A stretch of 64,000 nucleotides of DNA from Mucilaginibacter corticis (GCF_007558865.1 NZ_VLPK01000008.1:1-64000), one strand, 5' to 3'. Shown: positions 14,248 to 23,795, numbered from the stretch's first letter. Notes: generated by a model not told the origin, from the letters alone. Numbers and translations are program-made.

Positions 14248-15792
14248 TTAATAGCCTGGGTTTTGGGTCAGTTTGTTGTTGATCTGGATCTCCCGGAAAG
14301 GGATCGCGTAGATGAGCCTGTCCGGGGTTACGTTAAAGGTGATGGGCAGCAGCCAGGGGTCGATCGCTTTTAACCTTACGCCTTTGGCGTTGAGGACGTC
14401 GACGGCGGTGCCGTTGCGTACCAGGTCGGTCCAGCGGTGGTTCTCGAAGGCCAGTTCGTGGCGCATTTCATTGGCTACGTTTTCTTTGGTGGCGGCTGCC
14501 AGGTCCGGCAAACCGGCCCTTTTCCTGACCTGGTTGATATAAGGCAGCGCTTCTGTGTTTTTATTTTCGTCGACCAGGCATTCTGCCAGCAGCAATAACG
14601 CGCCGGAGTAACGGTAAACCGGCCAGTTATCGTCGGTATTGTACTCGACCTGGTAGGGCGGGTGCAGGTATTTTTTGATGAAGTAATAATAACCCAGCCC
14701 GGCGGTCGGGGTATAGTTTACCGGGCTTTTTACGGCGGTGGTGGTCAGTACCTCGTTGGCGACGGTACCTTCGGCTACGGCGATGGAAATAGGCAGGCGC
14801 AGGTCGCCTTTTTCGTAGGAGTCAACGAGTTCCTGGGTGGGAACGTTCCAGCCGCCGCTGGCCAGTCCGCCACGGGCATTGGTACCGTGCAGCCCTAAAA
14901 TGGCTTCCGAGTTGGTGGTTTTAGGGATGAAGCGCCAGATGAAATCACTTTGCTGGCCGTCATTGCCGGCTTTGTATTGGACCTCAAAGATCGATTCCTG
15001 GTTGTTTTTGTTGGCGGGGTCGAATACCGTCGCGTAGTCGGGGAGCAGGATATAGTTCATTTTGGTGATATCCAGCAGGGCTGTTTCCGCCTTGTCATAC
15101 TCTTTGGTCGGTTCGGACATATAAGCGTAGGCTAAAAGCATTTTAGCCGCGCCCTGGGTCGCCCTGCCACTTTGCGGGAAGGTTTTAGCGACGGGCAGGA
15201 CCGGGATGGCCGCGTTCAGGTCGCTGATGATCTGCTTGTATACGTCTGCCGCGCTGCTGCGGGGTAAGAAGGCGCCGGTAACATCGGTCACTTCAGTTAA
15301 TTGCAGGGGCACGCCGCCGTAGTGCTGCACCAGGTCGAAATAATAAAACGCCCTTAAGAACAGCGCTTCCCCGGAGATCTGGTCTTTATCCGCCTGCGCC
15401 AGGGTGGACTTAGGCAAGCGGGTCAGGATGGTGTTGACCTCGGAGATGCCGGAATAGTCATTGCCGTAGCGGTTGCCGGGATTGTTGGGTTCCTGGCTGG
15501 AAATATTATTATCGATGAATTCGGCCATCGCCTCCGCGCTGGTAGAAGTGCCCCGGTCGGCGGAATAGATGGTGAAAAATGTATTGTCCGAACGCATTTC
15601 GTCCATATAGATCCCGATAAAGGCGACGCCCCTCAGGTTGGCGTAGGCCCCGGTCAGCGCCTGATTATATTCTGCCGCGTTCTTAAAGAAGGTGGCGGAG
15701 CTCAGCTGTGTCTGCGGAACAAGATCGAGCGTGTCCCTTTTACAGGCGGCCAGGCTGCAGATGATGAAGAGTAGATATGATAACTTTTTCAT
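14248..15792 (-). CDS. SusD/RagB-family nutrient-binding outer-membrane lipoprotein
   Basis: A 514-aa protein with signal and lipobox SLAAC (C17). The start of the mature region (LDLVPQTQLSSATFFKNAAE) and the internal FLRAFYYFDLVQHYGGVPL are diagnostic for the N-terminal TPR-like part of SusD. The C-terminal LLLAECLVDENKNTEAL and LAFENHRWTDLVRNG are also typical. SusD caps the SusC barrel at the cell surface and captures oligosaccharides or other polymers. It lies 27 bp after its SusC partner, and the pair is governed by the FecR/ECF genes upstream. The substrate cannot be told from sequence and no glycan hydrolase lies nearby. Confidence 0.95.
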   Translation of the reverse strand: MKKLSYLLFIICSLAACKRDTLDLVPQTQLSSATFFKNAAEYNQALTGAYANLRGVAFIGIYMDEMRSDNTFFTIYSADRGTSTSAEAMAEFIDNNISSQEPNNPGNRYGNDYSGISEVNTILTRLPKSTLAQADKDQISGEALFLRAFYYFDLVQHYGGVPLQLTEVTDVTGAFLPRSSAADVYKQIISDLNAAIPVLPVAKTFPQSGRATQGAAKMLLAYAYMSEPTKEYDKAETALLDITKMNYILLPDYATVFDPANKNNQESIFEVQYKAGNDGQQSDFIWRFIPKTTNSEAILGLHGTNARGGLASGGWNVPTQELVDSYEKGDLRLPISIAVAEGTVANEVLTTTAVKSPVNYTPTAGLGYYYFIKKYLHPPYQVEYNTDDNWPVYRYSGALLLLAECLVDENKNTEALPYINQVRKRAGLPDLAAATKENVANEMRHELAFENHRWTDLVRNGTAVDVLNAKGVRLKAIDPWLLPITFNVTPDRLIYAIPFREIQINNKLTQNPGY

Positions 15793-15819
15793 GTGAATTT
15801 CTTTTTGTTTTAAACTGGT

Positions 15820-18800
15820 TTAAAAACTCGCGTTAACCCCGGCGGCGAATACCCGCGGAACCGGGTAACCGGTAAAGTCACGTCCCTGGTTCAAGCCATT
15901 TAAGCCGGCAAGGCCCGCTTCCGGGTTCATGCCTTCATAACCGGTGACGATAAAGGCGTTCTGCGCGGATACGTAAACGCGTAAGCTTTTAAAGTACTTG
16001 CTTTTTTGTACCGGCAGCGTATAACCAAATGTGATGTTCTTGGCGGCCAGGTAAGTACCTTGGAAGACCTGCCTGCTGGTAAAGTTCCTGAAATCAGCGG
16101 TCGTTCCGCTTCTTGTCCTGGGGTAGATCCCGTCACCCGGGTCAGCTTCCGAGCGCCACCTGTTGGCCACGCCTTTGCGCACATTGAAAACACCGTCCAG
16201 GTTCTCGGTCGACTGAAAGGCGTCATCGGCGATATCATTGCCTACGGTACCTGCCAGTACGATGCTCAGGTCGAAGTTTTTATAAGAGAAGGAGTTGGTG
16301 ATCCCGTAAATGAAGGTTGGGTTAGGGTTACCGATCCAGGTACGGTCATAGCTGTCGATCTTACCGTCCGGGACACCATTGGGTCCGCTGACATCTTTGA
16401 AACGCGCGGTTCCGACCATAGCGGTAGCGTCATGCGGCTGGGTGTCAAACTCCTGCTGGGTCATATACACCCCGGTATTGATATAGCCATAGAATAAGCC
16501 GATCGGGTGGCCGACAGCGGTACGGTTATCGTCCCAGTACTCGCTGTAACCGCCGATAGGCGCGTTATTGGTGCCGAGTTGCTTGACGATGTTCCGGTCA
16601 AATGAAATGTTGAAATTGGTGTTCCATTTGAAGTTACCGGTGAGGTTCTTGGAGGCCACGGTAAACTCATGTCCCCAGAAATCAAAGCGGCCGATATTGG
16701 AAGTGATCGAGCTGAAGCCGGATTGTACCGGGATATCGATGCCGTAAAGCAACCCGTCGGTTTTCTTCCAGTAATAATCATAGGTAAAGGAAATACGGTG
16801 GTCGAGGAACTCCGCGTCCAGGCCGAGGTCATAACTGGTCGAGGTTTCCCAGGTCAGGTTATTATTGCCGATCCCGCTGAGCACCTTACCCGGTGTTACC
16901 TGGTTGCTGAACACATAGTTGCTGCTGTTCACGGAAGCCAGGTAGGTATAATCACCGATGTTATTGTTCCCTACTTTACCATAGCTGGCCCGTACTTTTA
17001 AGAAACTGATGGGCTTGATGTCCTTCAGGAAGCTTTCATCGGAAACGACCCAGCCCAAAGACAGGGACGGGAAATTACCATATTTGTTATTAGGCCCGAA
17101 TTTGGACGACCCGTCACGGCGGAACGCGAACGATAACAGGTATTTACTGTCATAATTATAGTTAAACCGACCAAGGAATGATAATAACGACCATTGGTTC
17201 GCGTCCACGTTACCGATGCGGGTAGTGGCGGCATTGATCCAGGTGATGTTATCATCGGGGAACTGGCTGCCGTCGATCTCGCTGCTTTCGAACGAATATT
17301 TCTGGACGGTGTAACCTGCCAGGACATCGAAATTATGCTTGTCCGCGATCGTCTTTTGATAGTTCAGCGTGTTCTCACTCAACCAGGTCAGGAAATGGCT
17401 GGTGGAATAACTGCCCGAAGCAGGGTTCGGCGGCGCGCTGCCCAGGCCGCCCTGCGCGGTAGAAGGGGTGAACTCCCGGTTGATCATATCATTGGTATTC
17501 ACATTGATGGTCGATTTGAATTTCAGGCCATCCACGATCTTCAGTTCCGCAAAGCCGTTGGCGATCACACGCGTCGCCTTGGTCTTGTTGGTAATCTGGG
17601 TGAGTACCAGGTAATAGTTCGGGTTCGGGAACATCCCCGGTTGTGAAAAGGAAGTAGGGTAGCTGCCGTCAGGATTTTTATAGTTCAGGGTAGGGTCCAT
17701 CAGGTAAGCGTTCTCGATGATATTACGGCCGTTATCCAGTCCCGGTACGACCTGGTTATTGCCATACGAAGTTTCCAAATTGATGCCGAGGGTCAGGCGG
17801 TCGGATGCCGTGTAGGTGTTATTGGCCCTTGCGGTGAAACGCTGGTCGTAGGAATTGAGCATCACCCCGTCCTGGCGGTTATAATTGATATTGACCACGG
17901 ACTTGAAATCCTTGTTACCCGCCGCGTAATTCAGATTGTAGTTTTGGGTAGGGGCGTTCCTGAGCAAAATGTTGAACCAGTTGGTTCCTTTCTGCCCGGC
18001 ATACTGACTGGGGTTCTGGTAAATGGCCGGAACACCGCCCGTATAACCTTCATAGGTCGCCTCATCCTCGTAATACTCCTTTTTATATTCGGCGAACTCT
18101 TCCGGGTTCATCAGGTCGGGACGTCCCCTGGACGGCACGGATTGCACGCCGGTATAGGCGGTAAAGGTCAGGCTTTTCTGGCCGATCTTGGCTTGTTTGG
18201 TCGTCACCAGGATAACGCCGTTGGCGGCACGTGAACCATACAAAGAAGAGGCCGAGGCATCCTTCAGTACCGATATCGACTCGATCTCGTCAGGGCTCAG
18301 GGTTTGCAGCCCGCTTTCGGTCGGGAAGCCGTCGATCACGATCAGCGGGCTGTTACCGGCATTGATGGATGCCGCGCCCCGGATGCGGAAGGTCATTTCA
18401 GCCCCGGGCGTGCCCGAGTTCTCGTTGATCTGCACACCGGCCAGTTTGCCCTGCAGCTTTTGCCCTGCATTGGCTACCGGCAGGTCCTTGACCTCCGATT
18501 CATTGATCTGGCTGATCGCGCCGGTCACTTCGCGTTTGCTCTGCGTGCCATAACTGACAACGACCACCTCTTTCAGGTTGCTGGTCGCTGAAGCCAGGCT
18601 GACATTAATGGTCGTCCGGCCGTTCAGGGCGATCTCCTGTGTTTCAAAACCAAGATAGGAGAACACCAGCGTCGCTTTTACCGTATCCACCAGTTTCAGC
18701 AAATAATCGCCGTTGGCATCAGTGGTCGTGCCGACCGCGGTATTTTTTACCGTTACGTTAACGCCGGCCAGGTCTTCCCCTTTATCATTGGTTACCTTTC

Positions 18801-19227
18801 CTTTGATGGTAATGGTCGCGGCCTGGTTTTCCCTGCCGTCGAGCATCCGGATCTCCGGCTGTGCTTTTTCAACGATGATGATCTTGTTCTTCTTTTCAAT
18901 ATAGCCCAGGTCGGCAGCGGCAAAAATGCTTTCCAGGAGCGCGGCTACCGTTTGCTCCCCCTTACTGACACTGATGTGCTGGTACTTATTGATCAGGTTC
19001 TCATTATAGGTGAAGCGGATACTGGTACGGTTCTCAATATCCTTGAGTACTGATTTCAGGCTTTGATGATCCGCCTGCATATTTATTTTCGTTTTTTCTA
19101 AGATCTGCCCGGAGGAGTCGCTCGCCCAGATCAGCTGGGTGCCCGATACAACAAACAGGAACATATAGAAGGTAAGCTTCATGGTGCGTAAAATTAACGG
19201 CATGAGGAGGTTGGTATATTTTTCCAT
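15820..19227 (-). CDS. SusC/RagA TonB-dependent transducer with STN domain
   Basis: 1135 aa. A signal region (residues 1-36; an inner ATG at 19182 is an alternative start) precedes an STN domain (about 47-120), a carboxypeptidase-regulatory-like domain (139-212), a TonB plug from about 220 (VVVVSYGTQSKREVTGAI) and a 22-strand barrel ending in Phe. The STN domain marks it as a transducer that contacts FecR in the periplasm, in agreement with the FecR and ECF sigma genes upstream. It imports a substrate using TonB energy together with SusD. There is a 173-bp gap to fecR. Identity is very secure; the substrate is unknown. Confidence 0.95.
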   Translation of the reverse strand: MEKYTNLLMPLILRTMKLTFYMFLFVVSGTQLIWASDSSGQILEKTKINMQADHQSLKSVLKDIENRTSIRFTYNENLINKYQHISVSKGEQTVAALLESIFAAADLGYIEKKNKIIIVEKAQPEIRMLDGRENQAATITIKGKVTNDKGEDLAGVNVTVKNTAVGTTTDANGDYLLKLVDTVKATLVFSYLGFETQEIALNGRTTINVSLASATSNLKEVVVVSYGTQSKREVTGAISQINESEVKDLPVANAGQKLQGKLAGVQINENSGTPGAEMTFRIRGAASINAGNSPLIVIDGFPTESGLQTLSPDEIESISVLKDASASSLYGSRAANGVILVTTKQAKIGQKSLTFTAYTGVQSVPSRGRPDLMNPEEFAEYKKEYYEDEATYEGYTGGVPAIYQNPSQYAGQKGTNWFNILLRNAPTQNYNLNYAAGNKDFKSVVNINYNRQDGVMLNSYDQRFTARANNTYTASDRLTLGINLETSYGNNQVVPGLDNGRNIIENAYLMDPTLNYKNPDGSYPTSFSQPGMFPNPNYYLVLTQITNKTKATRVIANGFAELKIVDGLKFKSTINVNTNDMINREFTPSTAQGGLGSAPPNPASGSYSTSHFLTWLSENTLNYQKTIADKHNFDVLAGYTVQKYSFESSEIDGSQFPDDNITWINAATTRIGNVDANQWSLLSFLGRFNYNYDSKYLLSFAFRRDGSSKFGPNNKYGNFPSLSLGWVVSDESFLKDIKPISFLKVRASYGKVGNNNIGDYTYLASVNSSNYVFSNQVTPGKVLSGIGNNNLTWETSTSYDLGLDAEFLDHRISFTYDYYWKKTDGLLYGIDIPVQSGFSSITSNIGRFDFWGHEFTVASKNLTGNFKWNTNFNISFDRNIVKQLGTNNAPIGGYSEYWDDNRTAVGHPIGLFYGYINTGVYMTQQEFDTQPHDATAMVGTARFKDVSGPNGVPDGKIDSYDRTWIGNPNPTFIYGITNSFSYKNFDLSIVLAGTVGNDIADDAFQSTENLDGVFNVRKGVANRWRSEADPGDGIYPRTRSGTTADFRNFTSRQVFQGTYLAAKNITFGYTLPVQKSKYFKSLRVYVSAQNAFIVTGYEGMNPEAGLAGLNGLNQGRDFTGYPVPRVFAAGVNASF

Positions 19228-19325
19228 ACCTTTGAATGTGGTTAAGTGAATAAAAATGTTTACTAACTCGCATTGATGATCAGTGAGTGATTGGCGTTAC
19301 AGAACTGATTTTTCAATTGATACAG

Positions 19326-19357
19326 CCGGTATGATTTCAAGCTCATACCGGTTTTTT
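19326..19357 (+). terminator. hairpin with T-tract between fecR and susC
   Basis: CCGGTATGA (19326-19334) pairs with TCATACCGG (19343-19351), followed by TTTTTT on the plus strand. A terminator in that direction would stop antisense transcription entering fecR. In the minus (sense) direction it is only a hairpin and could lower readthrough from fecR into susC. Confidence 0.55.
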
Positions 19358-19400
19358 GTTGTGGTGGCGTGTAATTTTTTTAACTCATAGGTTTTGGTTT

Positions 19401-20366
19401 TTAAGGTTTGCTGATCGGGCTCAGCATGACGGCCTGCCCGTTGATGGTATAGGTTAATTTATTGGCATTGCAAATAGCGAACAGCAGGTCCTCCAGTTTA
19501 TCCGTACTGTCGAACTCAGAACTGAACCGGATCTCCTTCATGTCATCCGCCGCGAAGGTGATCCTGATCTTATAATAGGATTCGAGCATCCCGGCGACAT
19601 TACCCAGGGTCTCATCGTCAAATTTATATTTACCCTTCACCCAGCCGGAAAAGTCGTTCGCGTTGATATGGCGCCTTGAAATTTCCCCGTGGGCCTTTCC
19701 GATGCTCACCTGTTCATCCGGTAATAAAATGACATTGGCGGCGGTTTGCGGGTTGTTCAATGACCGCACGGATACCTTGCCGCGGCTGACAGTTACCTGT
19801 ACACTGTTTAAGAACTTATAGGCCCTAACGTTAAAGGCCGTGCCCAGGACATTGATCTGGGTCCGTACCGCGTTGACGATAAAGGGCCGTTTGGGCTCAT
19901 GCCGGATATCAAAGAAACCTTCCCCTTCCAGGAGTTCCACCTGCCTGGTCTTCGCGTTGAAGTTTTCCGGGTAGCGTAACCTGCTGCCGCCGCTGAGCAC
20001 GATCGTTGAATTATCGCTCAGCGTAAGTTTCCTTTTTTCCCCTAAGGGTACATAAATTTCGGTATAGTTATCCGCGGCTTTGGGTACCTGCCTTTTAAGG
20101 AGCCAGCCCATGCCGATGCACAGCAGCAGGGAAGCCGCCGCCAGGAAAAGCCTGAACGGGGTAATAAGCCGCCGGGGCGGGGCGATCTGCTGATCGAGGG
20201 CATTTTTCAGCTCATCCCGGATGCTTTGCTTTTCAAACGGGTTCAATTGCAATTCACCGGTCTGCGCGAGCAGGTCAAACCAGGCCTCCAGTTTTTCTTT
20301 TTCTTCAGGTGTGCAGTTGCCGTTATGGTAACGGTCTAAAAGTTCCTTTGCTTCTTGATGGTTCAT
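19401..20366 (-). CDS. FecR-family anti-sigma/sigma regulator
   Basis: A 321-aa protein. Residues 1-60 form the cytoplasmic sigma-binding part (MNHQEAKELLDRYHNGNC). One membrane helix is at 71-90. The periplasmic FecR domain is at about 103-200 (VPLGEKRKLTLSDNSTIVL, RQVELLEGEGFFDI, FIVNAVRTQINVLGTAFNVR), followed by the C-terminal DUF4974 domain (about 245-315). It receives the signal from the STN domain of the SusC transducer and frees or activates the ECF sigma. It is encoded between those two partners, 95 bp after the sigma gene. Confidence 0.94.
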   Translation of the reverse strand: MNHQEAKELLDRYHNGNCTPEEKEKLEAWFDLLAQTGELQLNPFEKQSIRDELKNALDQQIAPPRRLITPFRLFLAAASLLLCIGMGWLLKRQVPKAADNYTEIYVPLGEKRKLTLSDNSTIVLSGGSRLRYPENFNAKTRQVELLEGEGFFDIRHEPKRPFIVNAVRTQINVLGTAFNVRAYKFLNSVQVTVSRGKVSVRSLNNPQTAANVILLPDEQVSIGKAHGEISRRHINANDFSGWVKGKYKFDDETLGNVAGMLESYYKIRITFAADDMKEIRFSSEFDSTDKLEDLLFAICNANKLTYTINGQAVMLSPISKP

Positions 20367-20461
20367 GATGGTGCTGCTAATGATAAGTCTCTATCCGGGC
20401 GCTCTGGTAGTAGGGGAAATTTGGAAAAAGATCTAAAGGGCTGTATTACAGCTGTAAAAAA

Positions 20462-21019
20462 TTATTTTTCCGCGAGCTTTAACCGGAAATGCTTCAGGAC
20501 ATTGTTGATCTGTTTTTTTACGGTCTTGTCGGAGATCATCAGTTTTTCCGAGATCAGCTTATGGGAAAGCTGTTCCGTTCTGCTGAGTATGAATACTTCC
20601 TTCATTTTAGGCGGAAGTTTTTCCAGCTCCTGCTGGATGATCAGGTTTAACTCATCGGCTTCTACCTGCCCGGCAACCGAGGCGCATTCCTGCTCAAAAA
20701 ATAAGCTGAGCGATTCCAGGTACTTGTTTTTATGGCTGTTGTTTTTGATATAGGTCAATCCTTTGTACCGGGCAGCCGTAAACAAATAAGCCTGTAAAGA
20801 GTTGATCGGGTGCAGGCTGCCCCTGCGGTACCAGAGGGAAACGAATACTTCCTGTACGATATCCTTGGCCTCGTCACGATCTTTTACCGCTTTGGCCACA
20901 TAAGTAAAAAGCGGTTCCCAATAACGCTGATAGATCAGGTCAAATGCTTTTTTATCATCTTCTTTTAACAATTTCAGCAAATGTTGATCCGAACAAAGAA
21001 TGTGATCTTTATCAAGCAT
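20462..21019 (-). CDS. ECF sigma factor controlling the SusC/SusD locus
   Basis: 185 aa. Sigma region 2 spans about 25-95 (FDLIYQRYWEPLFTYVAKAV, EAKDIVQEVFVSLWYRR, LQAYLFTAARYKGL). Region 4 spans about 125-180 (LEKLPPKMKEVFILSRTEQ, KLISEKLMISDKTVKKQINN). It should direct RNA polymerase to the susCD promoter when released by FecR. It is first in the order sigma - fecR - susC - susD, the standard arrangement for this group. Confidence 0.94.
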   Translation of the reverse strand: MLDKDHILCSDQHLLKLLKEDDKKAFDLIYQRYWEPLFTYVAKAVKDRDEAKDIVQEVFVSLWYRRGSLHPINSLQAYLFTAARYKGLTYIKNNSHKNKYLESLSLFFEQECASVAGQVEADELNLIIQQELEKLPPKMKEVFILSRTEQLSHKLISEKLMISDKTVKKQINNVLKHFRLKLAEK

Positions 21020-21370
21020 AAATTATAGGTTAGTCTAGCTTTTCCTGCTCCGCTGCTATCAAAACATAATGGCTATGCGTTTGAAATAACGATGGGTCAG
21101 GAGGTATAATTGGTTTAATTTCCGGCACTGCCGGATCTGTTGACCGACAATGCCGCAATTACAAAATTAACAATTAGTTTATCCGAACTATCCTGAACTG
21201 TCTTACCCGGGGCGGATGCCGTGGAAATTCCTGTTTCCCGGCAATCCTGCAGTGGGTTTTCACAAAGCGAAAATAATCAGTCCCGGTGCCCTGTTAATTG
21301 TGAACCTTTAGTTCATAATTATAAGCGATCTCTTCAGGAGGTTTCATTAGTTTATTTGGTTTTAGTTCGT
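21020..21370. other. non-coding region upstream of the ECF sigma gene
   Basis: About 350 bp with no supportable gene. A 73-codon frame here would run through the strong hairpin at 21371-21400 and has no family resemblance. The region should hold the minus-strand promoter for the sigma gene and, on the plus strand, a promoter for whatever transcript ends at the first hairpin. I see no clear -33/-7 pair. Confidence 0.5.
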
Positions 21371-21400
21371 AAAAGTGTGCCGGCCAGCCGGCACACTTTT
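21371..21400 (+). terminator. strong terminator 1 of 3
   Basis: AAAAGTGTGCCGG (21371-21383) pairs perfectly with CCGGCACACTTTT (21388-21400) around a 4-nt loop. Its 3' arm provides the T-run. No coding gene ends just upstream on either strand, so the transcript it stops must be non-coding or very short. Confidence 0.75.
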
Positions 21401-21451
21401 GAAATGGTCAATGTCTACACTTCTCATAAGGTAGTATCATAGGTTGGTAAA

Positions 21452-21478
21452 AAAGGTGCCGGATGTTCCGGTGCCTTT
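21452..21478 (+). terminator. terminator 2 of 3
   Basis: AAAGGTGCCGG (21452-21462) pairs with CCGGTGCCTTT (21468-21478) with two G-U pairs. It is located 52 bp after the first hairpin, again without a coding gene ending upstream. Confidence 0.65.
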
Positions 21479-21578
21479 TATTCACAGATGGTACGCCCGG
21501 AGATCAGGATACTCAGGCGTTCTTTATCGTTTTTTCATACCGTTAAATGAAATCAGTTAAATAGTTAAAACGAAGCGT

Positions 21579-21608
21579 GCCTCCCGCCGGGTCGGGAGGC
21601 TTCTTTTT
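21579..21608 (+). terminator. terminator 3 of 3
   Basis: GCCTCCCG (21579-21586) pairs with CGGGAGGC (21593-21600), followed by TTCTTTTT. It lies 16 bp upstream of the start codon of the dehydrogenase at 21624, so it can act as terminator for an upstream short RNA or as an attenuator of that gene. Confidence 0.7.
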
Positions 21609-21623
21609 AAACTTTATTCTTTC

Positions 21624-22556
21624 ATGAACAAGATCTTAGTCATTGGTGCCTGCGGGCAGATCGGTACCGAACTGGTTTCGGCTTTAAAAGCAAAACATGG
21701 TGATGAGGCGGTTCTTGCGGCGGATGTAAGGCTGCTGGATGATGTGCCATTCGCGCTTCGCCCTTATGTCAGGCTGAACGTCCTGGACAGGACGGAACTG
21801 CGCGGGCTGGCGCTGAAGGAAAAGATCGGAACGGTCTATCATTTGGTGGCCATGCTTTCGGCGACAGGGGAGAAGCAGCCGCTCGCGGCCTGGGACCTGA
21901 ATATGCAGGGTTTGCTGAATGTGTTGGAGATCGCTAAATCCGACCGGATCAGGGTATTCTGGCCAAGCAGTATCGCGGTATTCGGGCCTGCGAGCCCGGT
22001 ATCATTCTGTCCGCAGCATGCGGTCACCGAACCCGCGACCGTCTACGGGATCAGTAAGGTTGCCGGTGAGCTTTGGTGCAAGTATTACCATGACCAGTAC
22101 GGGGTCGATGTCCGGAGCATCCGTTACCCGGGCCTGATCAGCTACACGGCACAGCCGGGCGGCGGCACCACGGATTACGCGGTGGATATTTTTCACCAGG
22201 CCCTGAAGCATAAACGTTACCAATGTTACCTAAAGTCCGATACGACCCTGCCAATGATGTATATGCCGGACGCGATCCGCGCGACACTCGAACTGATGGA
22301 TGCCCCGGCGGACAGGCTGACGGTAAGGACAGGCTATAACCTGCATGCCTTAAGTTTTACGCCGGATGAACTGGCCCGCGAGATCCAATCCCATATCCCG
22401 GAATTTAAGATCACTTACCAGCCGGATTACCGGCAGCAGATCGCCGACAGCTGGCCCTCCAGCGTCAACGACCGTGACGCAAGGCTCGACTGGGGCTGGC
22501 AGCGGCAATTTGACCTTCACGCGATGGTGGCGGATATGCTGTCGCACCTGAAATAG
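21624..22556 (+). CDS. SDR-type L-threonine 3-dehydrogenase-like NAD-dependent epimerase/dehydrogenase
   Basis: 310 aa, extended SDR fold. The NAD-binding glycine motif is GACGQIG at 8-14. The active-site Tyr/Lys are Y141 and K145 in TVYGISKVAGELW, with Ser from WPSSIAVFGP. The stretch YYHDQYGVDVRSIRYPGLIS and the GGGTTDYAVDIF loop match the short-chain type L-threonine dehydrogenases known from Flavobacterium and archaea, which convert threonine to 2-amino-3-ketobutyrate. A UDP-sugar epimerase is the main alternative but fits less well. It is monocistronic, behind terminator 3. Confidence 0.85.
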   Translation: MNKILVIGACGQIGTELVSALKAKHGDEAVLAADVRLLDDVPFALRPYVRLNVLDRTELRGLALKEKIGTVYHLVAMLSATGEKQPLAAWDLNMQGLLNVLEIAKSDRIRVFWPSSIAVFGPASPVSFCPQHAVTEPATVYGISKVAGELWCKYYHDQYGVDVRSIRYPGLISYTAQPGGGTTDYAVDIFHQALKHKRYQCYLKSDTTLPMMYMPDAIRATLELMDAPADRLTVRTGYNLHALSFTPDELAREIQSHIPEFKITYQPDYRQQIADSWPSSVNDRDARLDWGWQRQFDLHAMVADMLSHLK

Positions 22557-22696
22557 GCGGGTATCCCGGTCGGATACATCAGGTTCAGGGCCTGTACCGT
22601 ATTGATCAATGCCGTCCGCGTTCAAAGAACAGGCAGCAGACCGTTTCCAATGAGAAAATTTCATAAACCTAATGCAAGCTTGATTGTTAAATTGAT

Positions 22697-22885
22697 ATGA
22701 ATTGGAATATACGACCCCTATATCCCTTAGTTGTGCTGCTGATCATTTTCGCCATGATCGCAAGCGACCAAAACCGGGACAAAGTGACGATGGGCAATGA
22801 TACCGCCAGTATGCGTAAAGACGCTTCCACGATAGCAGATACCACAATAGTAATTGATCATCAATTGCGTTCGCCACGAAAGTAA
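22697..22885 (+). CDS. degenerate paralogue of the small lipoprotein at 29583
   Basis: 62 aa beginning MNWNIRPLYPLVVLLIIFAM. It aligns without gaps to the lipoprotein at 29583 over the first 47 or so residues (LYPL, VLLI, NDTASM, KDASTI). Where the paralogue has the lipobox Cys (SMIAC) this copy has Ser (AMIAS), so it cannot be lipidated. Its C-terminus diverges and runs into the 3' end of the convergent DUF808 gene (25-bp overlap). It may be a decaying copy or a small membrane-anchored protein. Confidence 0.5.
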   Translation: MNWNIRPLYPLVVLLIIFAMIASDQNRDKVTMGNDTASMRKDASTIADTTIVIDHQLRSPRK

Positions 22886-23697
22886 TGGCCTAGCCTTACT
22901 ATAGCAAAGACCAGCAATCCGCCGATCAGGCCCAATAACAGTTCCATGATAAAAGACGGTAAATGGGGAAAAAGCTGAAGTAAGTGTTCCGCATGGTGCA
23001 GGAAGATCCCGCCGGCGACCAGGATCAGCGCTACGGTGCCCACGATCCCAAGCAGTTTGATCACGAGGGGCAAGGCTTTTACCAGTACATTGCCAAGCGC
23101 GAAAAGCAATCCTTTATTTTTTGAACTTTTGATCAGGGAGTAACCTGCGTCATCCATCCGGACGATCAGGGCCACGATACCGTAAACACCGATCGTTGCC
23201 AGTATTGCGACTAAAGCAACTGTAATGATCTGTACTAACAATGGCTCATCCAGTACGGTGCCCAGCGCGATAATAACGATCTCGATGGACAGGATAAAGT
23301 CGGTCGTGATGGCGGCCTTGACTTTTGCGCTTTCTTCCTTTACCTCAGGTGCTGTCCTGCCCTTGTGAAAAAAGAATTCGATGATCTTTTCGACCCCTTC
23401 ATAAGCCAGGTAAAAGCCGCCCAGTACGAGGACGATCGGGATGATTGCCGGGAAGAAGGCATTGAGCAGTAAGGCGATGGGGACAATGATCAGTTTGTTC
23501 AGCAGCGAACCTTTCGTGATGGCCCATAGCACCGGCAACTCGCGGGAGGCGACAAAGCCGGTCGCCTTTTCCGCGTTGACCGCCAGGTCATCGCCCAGGA
23601 TCCCGGTCGTTTTTGTTGCCGCGACTTTCGTTGTCACGGCTACGTCGTCCATTAAAGAAGCGATATCGTCGAGTACCGCGAAAAATCCTGATGCCAT
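22861..23697 (-). CDS. DUF808-family inner-membrane protein (YedI-like)
   Basis: 278 aa. The N-terminal signature MASGFFAVLDDIASLMDD, followed by KTTGILGDDLAVNAEKATGF, is characteristic of DUF808 proteins. About seven hydrophobic helices follow. The molecular role is unknown; proteins of this family are conserved inner-membrane components in many bacteria. It is preceded by an A/T-rich promoter region. Family assignment is firm. Confidence 0.9.
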   Translation of the reverse strand: MASGFFAVLDDIASLMDDVAVTTKVAATKTTGILGDDLAVNAEKATGFVASRELPVLWAITKGSLLNKLIIVPIALLLNAFFPAIIPIVLVLGGFYLAYEGVEKIIEFFFHKGRTAPEVKEESAKVKAAITTDFILSIEIVIIALGTVLDEPLLVQIITVALVAILATIGVYGIVALIVRMDDAGYSLIKSSKNKGLLFALGNVLVKALPLVIKLLGIVGTVALILVAGGIFLHHAEHLLQLFPHLPSFIMELLLGLIGGLLVFAIVRLGHYFRGERN

Positions 23698-23769
23698 TTA
23701 AAACAAATTTATTGTTAAACCCTTAAATATAAACTTGTTTAATAACAGGGGTCAGTTAATTAGTTTTTT

Positions 23770-23793
23770 AGGCTAACCAGCAATGGTTAGCCT
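23770..23793 (-). terminator. bidirectional terminator
   Basis: AGGCTAACC (23770-23778) pairs perfectly with GGTTAGCCT (23785-23793); T-runs lie on both strands. It ends the minus-strand transcript coming from the 119-aa gene and separates it from the DUF808 promoter. Confidence 0.85.
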
Positions 23794-23795
23794 TT

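Noticed and set aside
16006-18900. Several long plus-strand frames inside the first SusC gene.
   Set aside because: They are mirror frames of a GC-rich coding gene with unmistakable SusC motifs on the minus strand.
21221-21442. A 73-codon frame in the gap before the dehydrogenase.
   Set aside because: It runs through a strong terminator hairpin, lacks family resemblance and has no operon context.
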